A model generated the notes under the pieces. It ran no database searches, was not told the DNA's origin, and saw only the letters and a program-made list of their open reading frames with translations. DNA of 64,000 nucleotides from NCBI RefSeq assembly GCF_000758545.1, contig NZ_CP009279.1, positions 1,302,001 to 1,366,000 of the forward strand, given 5' to 3'. Shown in pieces: positions 33,460-40,935 of the stretch. A program made the position numbers and the translations under genes. Source of the DNA: Paenibacillus sp. FSL H7-0737. Its GTDB lineage: Bacteria; Bacillota; Bacilli; Paenibacillales; Paenibacillaceae. Position 1 is the stretch's first letter. Every line of letters begins with the position of its first letter.

Positions 33460-33738
33460 ATGTCTTACAGACCGAATATTACGAATGTGACCAAAGCCAG
33501 CAGCAACGATAAGGAAGGATTGTACGAGTTCATTATCAAGCTTGCTGATGGAACGGAGTGCCGTGCGTTTTATAATCGGTTTCCGGAATGGAAAATGACG
33601 AACATCAGCCGCCTGCTTAAAACTCCATGTCCAATTTGCCGCAAAGATTTCATCTGTAAATGCATGGAGGCATTCACTGCTGATTTCGAAGGACAAATGA
33701 TCGGTGATCAATGGATTGAAAAGGCAATTGCTGAATAA
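33460..33738 (+). CDS. Small conserved hypothetical protein with a CPxC motif
   Basis: A 92-residue protein beginning MSYRPNITNVTKAS, with a short beta-rich part (GLYEFIIKLADGTECRAFY) and a cysteine cluster CPICRKDFICKC that could bind a metal. I do not recognise the family. The chosen ATG is preceded by GGGTGA; earlier in-frame GTG and ATG codons lie in that site. It has its own clear promoter and terminator, so it is a monocistronic real gene. Confidence 0.7.
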   Translation: MSYRPNITNVTKASSNDKEGLYEFIIKLADGTECRAFYNRFPEWKMTNISRLLKTPCPICRKDFICKCMEAFTADFEGQMIGDQWIEKAIAE

Positions 33739-33759
33739 TTAAAGAACGGTACATGTTGG

Positions 33760-33785
33760 CGCGGGATTCTATCCCGCGTTTTTGT
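33760..33785 (+). terminator. Intrinsic terminator
   Basis: A perfect 8-bp stem CGCGGGAT/ATCCCGCG with a 3-base loop, followed by TTTTTG. Confidence 0.85.
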
Positions 33786-33831
33786 TTACCCAAAATATAC
33801 GATACACTTATCTTTATAGGGAGGGGGAGCT

Positions 33832-34251
33832 ATGAACGAGGAGCTGAACATTATGCAAAATAAGTCCATTGTGTTGATTGATGGGGTGTGTCATCTTTGC
33901 CAAGGTTTGATTCGTTTCATCATCCCGCGTGATCCCAAGGCTAAATTTCTATTCGCCCCTTTACAAAGTGAAATTGCCGCTAAGCTAATGAGTGAGGCTG
34001 GACTTCAACCTGGGCAGTTAAACACAGTTGTATTGCTGGAGAACGGTGTGTATTATACAGAGTCGGCTGCTGTACTGCGGATTGCACGTAGATTGAGATG
34101 GCCTTGGCCTGCTGCGTATTTCTTTATTGTAGTGCCGCGCCCAATACGGAATATCCTTTACCGCTATGTTGCAAGGAATCGTTACCGTTGGTTCGGGCGC
34201 GATGAGCAATGTCTGCTCCCAACACCGGAGATCAAACAAAGATTTTTGTAA
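33832..34251 (+). CDS. DCC-family thiol-disulfide oxidoreductase-like protein (DUF393)
   Basis: A 139-residue protein with the family signature as DGVCHLCQGLIRFI (residues about 14-27), a variant of D(G)xCxLC in which the two cysteines could form a redox pair. ESAAVLRIARRLRWPW, VVPRPIRNILYRYVARNRYRWFG and a C-terminal Cys segment are typical of the YuxK-type members. Substrates are unknown. AGGGAGGGGGAG precedes the ATG. Confidence 0.85.
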   Translation: MNEELNIMQNKSIVLIDGVCHLCQGLIRFIIPRDPKAKFLFAPLQSEIAAKLMSEAGLQPGQLNTVVLLENGVYYTESAAVLRIARRLRWPWPAAYFFIVVPRPIRNILYRYVARNRYRWFGRDEQCLLPTPEIKQRFL

Positions 34252-34325
34252 TCCGGGATTTGGCTAGATGTTATAATGTAACCATAATTTGGTATAATTA
34301 AGGACGTTTAGCGAGGGGGGAAGGG

Positions 34326-35234
34326 ATGTTGCGAAAGGCAGGGCTTTATCTATTAATAGTTATGCTAGTTTCTTTAGGTACGATGGGAACGGTATCCGCT
34401 GATGCTAAGCTCAAGGTAATGGTGAATAATTCGAGCGTGAATTATGGCGTGCAAATCGTCTCTGGACAGACGATGGTTCCGCTGAAGGCTTTTGAGAGCT
34501 TCAAGAATACTTCTATTCAGTGGGAAGCCCGTACAAAGCAAGTAACGATCGTTAGAGACTCCATGAAGATTATGCTTGCTGTGGGTTCTCGAACGGCGTG
34601 GAAGAACTCCGAATCTGTACAACTGGATGCACCTGCTAGCATCATGGATGGAAGAGTTACAGTGCCGCTGAGATTTATTGCGGAAGCTCTTGGAGCAAGA
34701 GTAACGGTAGATGCTACTACGAATACTGTATGGGTTCAGGAACGTGCAAATGCGAAGCTTGTGCAGAATTATAATAGTAGGGACTTGGTAGTTTCCCGTA
34801 TTGCTGCTTTACAATTCCCGGTTGAAGAAAGAGAACCGTCCCAATTAACGGGTGATAATGAAGCGTTGTCTATGTCGTATTATTTTCCTGAAGGCAGATC
34901 TGATGGATATTTCATAATCTATGGGCATTTTGTATCGTATTATGAGATTAAAGACAACATTAGAACAGTCGTATGGGAAGCAGATTTGGACAATTCGAAA
35001 GAGGCTGATAAAAAGGATTTTACCGCGATATTCGGACACCCCATTGCGAAGGAATATGGTAAAGCCCCTGTTTTAGCCCCATCCTATGCCTATTATTATA
35101 CGAGTGTATGGGGAAGTCAGATTATTTGCGGAATCGTTAATGCGGATGGAACGACTAAAGTATCAGGGAAGTCGCTGAACTGGGAGAACAACAAGCCCTT
35201 TATTGTGGCAATTCCCGGCGAGACCAAGCTTTAA
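34326..35234 (+). CDS. Secreted protein with copper-amine-oxidase N-terminal-like domain
   Basis: A 302-residue protein. It has a signal peptide ending near VSADA. Residues about 30-140 are a stalk domain of the copper-amine-oxidase N-terminal type, with the paired motifs TMVPLKAFES and VTVPLRFIAEALGARV. This domain is very common in Paenibacillus surface proteins and has no copper or oxidase activity of its own. The C-terminal 160 residues are beta-rich and not recognised. GAGGGGGGAAGGG precedes the ATG. It is probably transcribed from a nearby TATAAT (34293-34298). Confidence 0.8.
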   Translation: MLRKAGLYLLIVMLVSLGTMGTVSADAKLKVMVNNSSVNYGVQIVSGQTMVPLKAFESFKNTSIQWEARTKQVTIVRDSMKIMLAVGSRTAWKNSESVQLDAPASIMDGRVTVPLRFIAEALGARVTVDATTNTVWVQERANAKLVQNYNSRDLVVSRIAALQFPVEEREPSQLTGDNEALSMSYYFPEGRSDGYFIIYGHFVSYYEIKDNIRTVVWEADLDNSKEADKKDFTAIFGHPIAKEYGKAPVLAPSYAYYYTSVWGSQIICGIVNADGTTKVSGKSLNWENNKPFIVAIPGETKL

Positions 35235-35270
35235 GCGCTATACAAGTCATATAAAATATGGAGATGAATT

Positions 35271-35705
35271 ATGAATAAAGGGAAGCCCAAGGGATTTATG
35301 CGTTTTGATTGGCCTTTTCATTTTGTGACGATGCCGCTTGCTCTAATTTTGTTTGTGTGGTCGGCGATTTATGCTGTTCAAGAGATACGTGATGATGGTG
35401 CTTTAACGGTGCCATTGCTATTATTCGGGATGTCCTTATGCTTACTTTTTGCGATTACAAGAATTCGTATATATGCGACAAAAAATCAGGACCGCGTGGT
35501 GAGAGTGGAAGAGCAGTTTCGCTATTTCCGTCTGACAGGCAAAGCTTTGAATCCAGAGCTTGAAATAGCCCAAATTATAGCGCTACGCTATGCAGGTGAT
35601 GATGAGTTTCCAGCACTGTGTCAGCGGGCGGTGAAGGAGAAGCTCAACCCTGCCGATATTCGGTCTGCCATTAAGATCTGGCGTGAAGATAAGATGAGAG
35701 TATAG
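35271..35705 (+). CDS. DUF6526-like membrane protein
   Basis: A 144-residue protein with two membrane helices (FVTMPLALILFVWSAIYAV and LTVPLLLFGMSLCLLFAI). A cytoplasmic segment follows with RIYATKNQDRVVRVEEQFRYFRLTGK and a helical C-terminus (FPALCQRAVKEKLNPADIRSAI). The layout matches DUF6526-type proteins of Bacillales as I remember them. Function unknown. GGAGATGA precedes the ATG. It lies 36 bases after the stalk-domain gene and is probably cotranscribed. Confidence 0.68.
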   Translation: MNKGKPKGFMRFDWPFHFVTMPLALILFVWSAIYAVQEIRDDGALTVPLLLFGMSLCLLFAITRIRIYATKNQDRVVRVEEQFRYFRLTGKALNPELEIAQIIALRYAGDDEFPALCQRAVKEKLNPADIRSAIKIWREDKMRV

Positions 35706-35732
35706 TATCCAGCTAGTGTGCGAAAAAACTTA

Positions 35733-35761
35733 TTGCTGCCTTCTTATATATATGCTACTAT
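35733..35761 (+). promoter_or_regulatory. Putative sigma-A promoter of the first tad operon
   Basis: TTGCTG (35733-35738), 17 bases and TACTAT (35756-35761). Transcription would start near 35768 and meet a terminator hairpin before the first gene. Confidence 0.45.
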
Positions 35762-35789
35762 AGCTGTAAATTAAAGGAATAGTAACGGA

Positions 35790-35836
35790 AGCACCGTTCA
35801 ATTACCGTATCCACGGTTATTGTCGGTGCTTTTTTT
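35790..35836 (+). terminator. Intrinsic terminator or attenuator before the first tad operon
   Basis: AGCACCG pairs with CGGTGCT (35790-35796 with 35824-35830), with an inner ACCGT/ACGGT stem, then a T7 run. It lies between a possible promoter and tadZ, so it is either the terminator of the preceding gene or a leader attenuator. Confidence 0.7.
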
Positions 35837-35892
35837 GCTGTCTTTTTTTGAAGAAATAATGGATTTCTTCTTATCGAAAGGAGCGTGGTTTC

Positions 35893-37056
35893 ATGGCGGC
35901 AAGGATTGTGCTCGCAGTGCGTGAAAGTCAATATATCGAACCATTATTGCACTATCTTCATCACAGCGAGTACGGAGAAATGCTGCGTATTACGGCTTTT
36001 AGCCGAATGGATGCTTTTATCGAATTTATGAGGGGAGAGGACATCCCGGATGCTGTTGTGGGGGACTCTTCTTTTATCGAGGCTTGGCTAGTAGAGGGGA
36101 AAAGCACGGTTCCATGGGCAGTTTTGAGTGAGGATGGAGGTTATCTCGGTAAGAGTGTTAAGAGTCTGGGAGGGGGAGTGATGATTGCCAAATATCAGGC
36201 GCTTCCTTCCCTCCTTGAAGCATTTCTCCAGTTATGTGAAGTTCAGAGAGGTAGAGGATCTTCTGTGCTAGATGAAACGCTGTTGCTGGGGGTTGTCTCT
36301 GCCAGCGGCAACATGGGCAAAACAACGATAGCATTGAATATGGCGAAGCAGCTTGGTGAAATGGGCCTTTCGGTTTTCTATCTGAACCTTGAGAGTATAG
36401 ACAGCAGTGGGTTGTTTCTCAGAATCCCTGCAGGTTATACGCCTGGACTAGAGCGGCTGCTATATGAAATAAAGGCCAATCGAGACAAGGATGAAGCGGA
36501 TACGATCGAATTAGGACAATACTTCATTAGATATGATCACCTCCGAACTGCTGCTTTCAGACCAGTTATTAATGTGAAGGAAATGCTGCAGATGACTTTG
36601 CAAGATACGCTGGATTTGTTAGAGCGGCTGGTTGCGGAGAGAAACTTTGATGTTGTTATTGTGGACACCGGCAGCATCGAGGAAGAGCGTGCGAAAGCTG
36701 TGCTGCAGCGAAGTGGGATTTTACTTTGGGTCCTGAAAAATGATGATGTAAGCATGTATAAGACTATGAGATGGTTGTCGCATTGCACCGCTCCTAACTC
36801 TGGCATGCCCCCCTATGTGATGGAGAAGAGTAAATTTGTAGTGAATTTTGCAGTGGATCGTTTGGAAGAGTGGGTGCCTCCTGAAGGAATTATCATTGAA
36901 GGCGTATGTCCCTTTATCCCATCATGGACGCTGCAACACCGTGAGGAGCTCTTTTTGAACTCTCCACAATTTCAGCAGGAGATCATGCAGTTGTGCAAGC
37001 GGATTGTAGAGCCAGCACTCCCATTAGTTTTTACAGGGAAGAATATCCATGAATGA
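35893..37056 (+). CDS. tadZ: TadZ/CpaE-like localisation ATPase
   Basis: A 387-residue protein. Residues 1-120 form a receiver-like N-terminal domain. A MinD/ParA-type ATPase follows with a P-loop in VSASGNMGKTTIALNMAK (Lys near 143) and VVIVDTGSIEEERA as the Walker B region. TadZ proteins place the Tad pilus machine in the cell. GAAAGGAGCG precedes the ATG. It is the first gene of a ten-gene operon, and its end overlaps tadA by eight bases. Confidence 0.85.
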   Translation: MAARIVLAVRESQYIEPLLHYLHHSEYGEMLRITAFSRMDAFIEFMRGEDIPDAVVGDSSFIEAWLVEGKSTVPWAVLSEDGGYLGKSVKSLGGGVMIAKYQALPSLLEAFLQLCEVQRGRGSSVLDETLLLGVVSASGNMGKTTIALNMAKQLGEMGLSVFYLNLESIDSSGLFLRIPAGYTPGLERLLYEIKANRDKDEADTIELGQYFIRYDHLRTAAFRPVINVKEMLQMTLQDTLDLLERLVAERNFDVVIVDTGSIEEERAKAVLQRSGILLWVLKNDDVSMYKTMRWLSHCTAPNSGMPPYVMEKSKFVVNFAVDRLEEWVPPEGIIIEGVCPFIPSWTLQHREELFLNSPQFQQEIMQLCKRIVEPALPLVFTGKNIHE

Positions 37057-38290
37057 GGAGATGTTCAGGGCGCTGCGTAGTGAGATTCGTGCAGGGCTTG
37101 ATGTGACTTCTGCAGTAGGAAACCGTGAACTTACTGGGTTTATCGAACGAACGATTCTAGAAAGTGAAAGCCTCCGTTACTTAACAGCACAGGAGAAGCA
37201 TGAGTTAGTTAAGAGACTATTTGACTCCTTCCGAGGATTGGATGTGCTTCAGCCATTAGTGGATAATCCGGCGATCACGGAGATTATGATCAATAGTCAT
37301 ACTGAGATTTTTATAGAAGAGGAGGGTCAGATTCGTCGTCTTCCTTTGGAATTTGAGTCCAGTAGCAGGCTGGAGGACATTATCCAAACGGTAGTATCCG
37401 GTGTTAACAGGGTAGTAAATGACTCCTCTCCTATCGTTGATGCCCGGTTGAAGGATGGATCCCGTGTGAATATTGTACTTCCGCCAGTCTCACTGAAGGG
37501 ACCAGCGATGACCATACGTAAATTCCCGGAGAAGCCGATGACGATGAATGAATTGGTGAGTCGTGAAGCTTTAAGTCAGGAAGCAGCAGAGCTACTGCAA
37601 ATCTTAGTAGCTGCTAAATACAACATTTTTATAAGCGGGGGAACGGGCTCGGGGAAGACCACCTTTCTAAATGCGTTATCTCAGTTTATCCCTTCACAGG
37701 AGAGGGTCATCACAATAGAAGATTCTGCTGAGCTACAGATTGTAACGGTGCCAAATCTCGTTTCCCTGGAAACTAGGAACGCGAATACGGAAGGTAGAGG
37801 GGAGATTTCTATTCGAGATTTGATTCGTTCTTCGCTGCGGATGAGACCCAATCGAATTGTTGTGGGTGAGGTACGGGGAGCGGAATGCCTCGATATGCTA
37901 CAGGCGATGAACACTGGACACGATGGTTCGTTATCAACGGGTCACTCTAACAGCGCGCACGATATGGTCAGTCGACTGGAGACGATGGTGTTAAGTGCTG
38001 CGGACCTACCGGTAACGGTTGTTCGTCAGCAAATCTCATCGGCGATTGATATATTCGTACACTTATCCAGGCTCCGTGATCGTTCTAGGCGAGTGATGGA
38101 GATTTGTGAGGTTGCAGGCCTGAAAGATGGTGAAGTGGTCTTGAACCCTCTATATGAATTTCGAGAGTCCGGTGAACGAGAGGGCCGGGTACAAGGAGGG
38201 CTGGTTTCTTGCGCAAACCCGCTTATGCATACAGCAAAGCTTAGAATGGCTGGTGTAACCTCCTATCCGTTATCACAGGCTGGATTCTGA
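37049..38290 (+). CDS. tadA: TadA/CpaF pilus assembly ATPase
   Basis: A 413-residue secretion ATPase of the CpaF branch. The N-terminal domain holds LDVLQPLVDNPAITEIMIN, Walker A is SGGTGSGKTT (Lys 203), Walker B is RIVVGEVRG, and the His box is GHDGSLSTGHSNS. It would hexamerise at the inner face of the membrane and drive Flp pilus extension and retraction. The start overlaps the end of tadZ, with AGGGAAG upstream, so the genes are translationally linked. The family assignment is firm. Confidence 0.95.
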   Translation: MNEEMFRALRSEIRAGLDVTSAVGNRELTGFIERTILESESLRYLTAQEKHELVKRLFDSFRGLDVLQPLVDNPAITEIMINSHTEIFIEEEGQIRRLPLEFESSSRLEDIIQTVVSGVNRVVNDSSPIVDARLKDGSRVNIVLPPVSLKGPAMTIRKFPEKPMTMNELVSREALSQEAAELLQILVAAKYNIFISGGTGSGKTTFLNALSQFIPSQERVITIEDSAELQIVTVPNLVSLETRNANTEGRGEISIRDLIRSSLRMRPNRIVVGEVRGAECLDMLQAMNTGHDGSLSTGHSNSAHDMVSRLETMVLSAADLPVTVVRQQISSAIDIFVHLSRLRDRSRRVMEICEVAGLKDGEVVLNPLYEFRESGEREGRVQGGLVSCANPLMHTAKLRMAGVTSYPLSQAGF

Positions 38291-38312
38291 ATTCTAAAAG
38301 GGGGAAGAGGTA

Positions 38313-39116
38313 GTGTTTAAGATTAAGTTTGCTGCTGAAAAGCCTAAGAAAACTGATTCCAGAGGCCATTCATTATTGCCGGATTATACGGTATATGAGT
38401 TGACCTTGATACAGAAAACTCTGGCTATTGCAGTAGGTGGTTTGCTGCTGTTTGGAGTGGGATATCTTTTTTATCATCATTGGATACTGTCGTTACTACT
38501 TATGCCAGGTGGGCTGTATGCACCTCGTATGCTGCGTAATTATTTGCTGAAAAGACGCCGGAGTATGCTTAATTTACAGTTTAAACAGACGTTATTTTCA
38601 TTGTCTTCCTCACTCTCAGCAGGGCGATCGGTCGAGAATGCTTTCCGGGAAGCGGTCCAAGACTTACGTATGCTGGACCCGGAGGGGGGCGGCGATATGA
38701 TCTCGGAGCTAAATATTATCTGTACGCGCATGGAATACGGTCAGCCAGTGGAGGAAGCGCTTCGGGATTTCAGTGAAAGAGCAGGAATGGAAGATATTGA
38801 GCGGTTCGCTGACGTGTTCACTGTATGTAAACGTACAGGCGGTGATCTGGTAGAAGTAGTGCGCCGTACGTCTACGATTATTGGAGAGAAGCTGGATATT
38901 CAGCAAGATATTACTGTAAGCATTTCACAGAAGAAATTTGAAGCGAAAGCGCTGTTAATATCTCCACTAATTATGGTGATCTTTATGAGTTTGACTGCAG
39001 GAGACTACATGCAGCCCATGTACACAGGAGCGGGTATAGCCATATCGACGCTTGCATTAGTAGCTTTGTTTTTATGTTATCTCTGGACTACTAAAATAAT
39101 GGACATTCCGCTGTGA
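38313..39116 (+). CDS. tadB: TadB-like inner-membrane platform protein
   Basis: A 267-residue type II secretion F-like protein. Two N-terminal helices (IAVGGLLLFGVGYLFY and WILSLLLMPGGLYA) precede the cytoplasmic helical GspF domain (LSSSLSAGRSVENAFREAV ... RFADVFTVCKRTGGDLVEVV). Two helices close the protein. Start is GTG with GGGGGAAGAGG upstream. TadB and TadC together form the membrane base on which TadA acts. It follows tadA by 22 bases. Confidence 0.87.
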   Translation: MFKIKFAAEKPKKTDSRGHSLLPDYTVYELTLIQKTLAIAVGGLLLFGVGYLFYHHWILSLLLMPGGLYAPRMLRNYLLKRRRSMLNLQFKQTLFSLSSSLSAGRSVENAFREAVQDLRMLDPEGGGDMISELNIICTRMEYGQPVEEALRDFSERAGMEDIERFADVFTVCKRTGGDLVEVVRRTSTIIGEKLDIQQDITVSISQKKFEAKALLISPLIMVIFMSLTAGDYMQPMYTGAGIAISTLALVALFLCYLWTTKIMDIPL

Positions 39117-39129
39117 AGGGGAAGAAATC

Positions 39130-40002
39130 ATGCGATGGCTATGTGCAGTAGTCACTATATTTTTACTTGTTGTCTGGGCTCTGTTACGAATTAAATGCGG
39201 AAAAAGATATGACGGATTAAGAGAACTTCCTATGGAAGGATTACGACTTCGGAAGCTGGGTGAACCGCTGTTGCTGCTCATTGAGAAAACCGGCATTGTC
39301 AGTCGTTTTCCATCGTTGATGTTCAGGATTCAACGTTCCCTGCAGCGAAGTTATGGGATGCGTTACAGTGCAGAACGAACCCTGTTGTTCATGGGTGAGA
39401 TGCTTAGCTACAGTTGGTTGCTGCTTGTGGGTGGAAGTTTGATCACAGGATTTAGCGGCGATCAGACAGGTCTGATTCTAGGTTTTTTCTTGGCGGTAGC
39501 TCTACCAGCTGCTATGGTGAGTGATTTACATAAAAAGGTGAGGGTGAGAGAGCAGAATATTATGCTCGAGCTACCAGAACTTCTGAACAGCATTGTATTG
39601 CTGGTAGGAGCAGGTGAGACCGTGCAACGGGCGATTATCCGCTGTGTGGAGAGCCACCGAGGTGATGTTAATCACCCATTGTATAAGGAGCTTAGGATCA
39701 TGACCAGTGAATGGGAAGGAGGGTATTCATTTCAGCAGGCATTCGAGAATTTTAGCAAGAGATGTGCAGTGCAGGAGGTATCGTTGTTCACGACGACGGT
39801 TCTTCTGAATTATCGCAGAGGTGGAGCGGATTTTGTGTTATCGCTACGCGATCTCTCGCGGATGCTGTGGGATAAACGGAAAGCTATCAGCCGAACGCGA
39901 GGGGAGCAAGCTTCCTCTAAACTAGTCTTTCCGATGGTAGTTATCTTTTTAATAGTAATTGTACTGGTGGGAACGCCAGCATTCATGATGTTAAAAATGT
40001 AG
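39130..40002 (+). CDS. tadC: TadC-like inner-membrane platform protein
   Basis: A 290-residue protein with an N-terminal helix, two central helices (LSYSWLLLVGGSLI; GLILGFFLAVALPAAMV), a GspF-like cytoplasmic domain (ELPELLNSIVLLVGAGETVQRAII ... FSKRCAVQEVSLFTTTVL) and a C-terminal helix. Arg/Lys-rich RKAISRTRGEQASSKLVFP is the typical end of the F-domain. It lies 13 bases downstream of tadB, and the Flp pilin gene follows. Confidence 0.87.
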   Translation: MRWLCAVVTIFLLVVWALLRIKCGKRYDGLRELPMEGLRLRKLGEPLLLLIEKTGIVSRFPSLMFRIQRSLQRSYGMRYSAERTLLFMGEMLSYSWLLLVGGSLITGFSGDQTGLILGFFLAVALPAAMVSDLHKKVRVREQNIMLELPELLNSIVLLVGAGETVQRAIIRCVESHRGDVNHPLYKELRIMTSEWEGGYSFQQAFENFSKRCAVQEVSLFTTTVLLNYRRGGADFVLSLRDLSRMLWDKRKAISRTRGEQASSKLVFPMVVIFLIVIVLVGTPAFMMLKM

Positions 40003-40015
40003 GAGGGTGAAACTA

Positions 40016-40204
40016 ATGATGACGACAATGTTGGGTAGCGTGAAGAATTTTTGGAAGGACGAGGAAGGCCTGGGGACACTGGAAATGATTCTGATTATTG
40101 CAGTGCTGATTGCGGTCGTTCTTTTGTTTAAGGACAAAATTCAGGAAGTAGTGGAGGCTTTGATTAAAACTGCAGGAGAAAAGAGCCAGGAAGTATTCGA
40201 GTGA
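40016..40204 (+). CDS. Flp-like type IVb pilin
   Basis: A 62-residue protein with a short charged N-terminus (FWKDEEGLGTLEMI), a prepilin-type site after Gly with Glu five residues on (G-LGTLE), and a hydrophobic helix (ILIIAVLIAVVLLF), then a charged helical tail. This is the layout of Flp1-type pilins, the fibre subunit of Tad pili, cleaved by the prepilin peptidase encoded four genes later. An AGGAGGGTGA ribosome site precedes ATG 40016; a GTG at 40007 lies within that site. The stop overlaps the next start (GTGA). Confidence 0.88.
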   Translation: MMTTMLGSVKNFWKDEEGLGTLEMILIIAVLIAVVLLFKDKIQEVVEALIKTAGEKSQEVFE

Positions 40205-40875
40205 AAAAGCTTAAGGACGATCGAGGCAGCTTTACTATTGAAGCTTCAATTCTACTACCAATGGTCATGTGTATTACAATGCTTCTTCTGTTCTTCTGTT
40301 TGTATAGCTACCAGAAATCTATGCTCCTGCAAGTGGCCTCAGGGGCTACTGAGCGTGCGGCTTACAATTGGGACAACAGCCACAAAGAGGTTTCTGGATC
40401 CTATGCTGCAGGTGAGTATGACTCCCTTTATTGGAGAATTGGAGACGATGCTTTACTAGCCTCTTTATTCGGCGGAGAAGCTGGAAGTGATGGCGCGACA
40501 ATAGAGCTACCTGGTGAAGTGTCAGAGGAAAGTGATCTACCAGTGCTTAAACTCAGACATTCGTCCTCTATGATTCCGAATAACATGCCGGGAAATTTGA
40601 ACTACGCATATTCACTTGCAGGACGGAAAGTAAGTGCTGAATTAAATCGTCTACTGCACTTACCTGGACTTGATGAAGTTTTGTCTGATGAGGCAAAGCC
40701 AACTGTAAAAACTCAATCTATCATCGCTGAGCCTGTTGAGTTTATCCGTACGGTCGACCTGATGCGTTACTTCGGGGCTAAGTTCAAGGGAGGTTCAGAG
40801 GGTACTAGTGGGTCTAGAGTCCACATGGAGAAGAAGGATGCATCCGCGATGATGACCAAGCTTCAGGATAAGTGA
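40201..40875 (+). CDS. TadE-like minor pseudopilin
   Basis: A 224-residue protein starting with a charged segment and DRGSFTIEASILLPMVMCITMLLLFF, the TadE signature (G-S/A-x-x-I/V-E before a hydrophobic helix). The rest is exported and not recognised. The start is a GTG that overlaps the pilin stop by four bases, indicating translational coupling. TadE-like proteins are pseudopilins that prime or cap the fibre. Confidence 0.8.
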   Translation: MKKLKDDRGSFTIEASILLPMVMCITMLLLFFCLYSYQKSMLLQVASGATERAAYNWDNSHKEVSGSYAAGEYDSLYWRIGDDALLASLFGGEAGSDGATIELPGEVSEESDLPVLKLRHSSSMIPNNMPGNLNYAYSLAGRKVSAELNRLLHLPGLDEVLSDEAKPTVKTQSIIAEPVEFIRTVDLMRYFGAKFKGGSEGTSGSRVHMEKKDASAMMTKLQDK

Positions 40876-40935
40876 ATATTTCCTTGCTAATGGATCTTGT
40901 ATCTATTGAAGGTAGGGATAAGGAGGGAGGTTTTG

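Noticed and set aside
35768-35836. c-di-GMP (GEMM) riboswitch in the leader of the first tad operon
   Set aside because: The conserved core sequences of GEMM-I (GGGCAAACC, GCAAAGCC and the tetraloop receptor) are absent; only a terminator-like hairpin is present.
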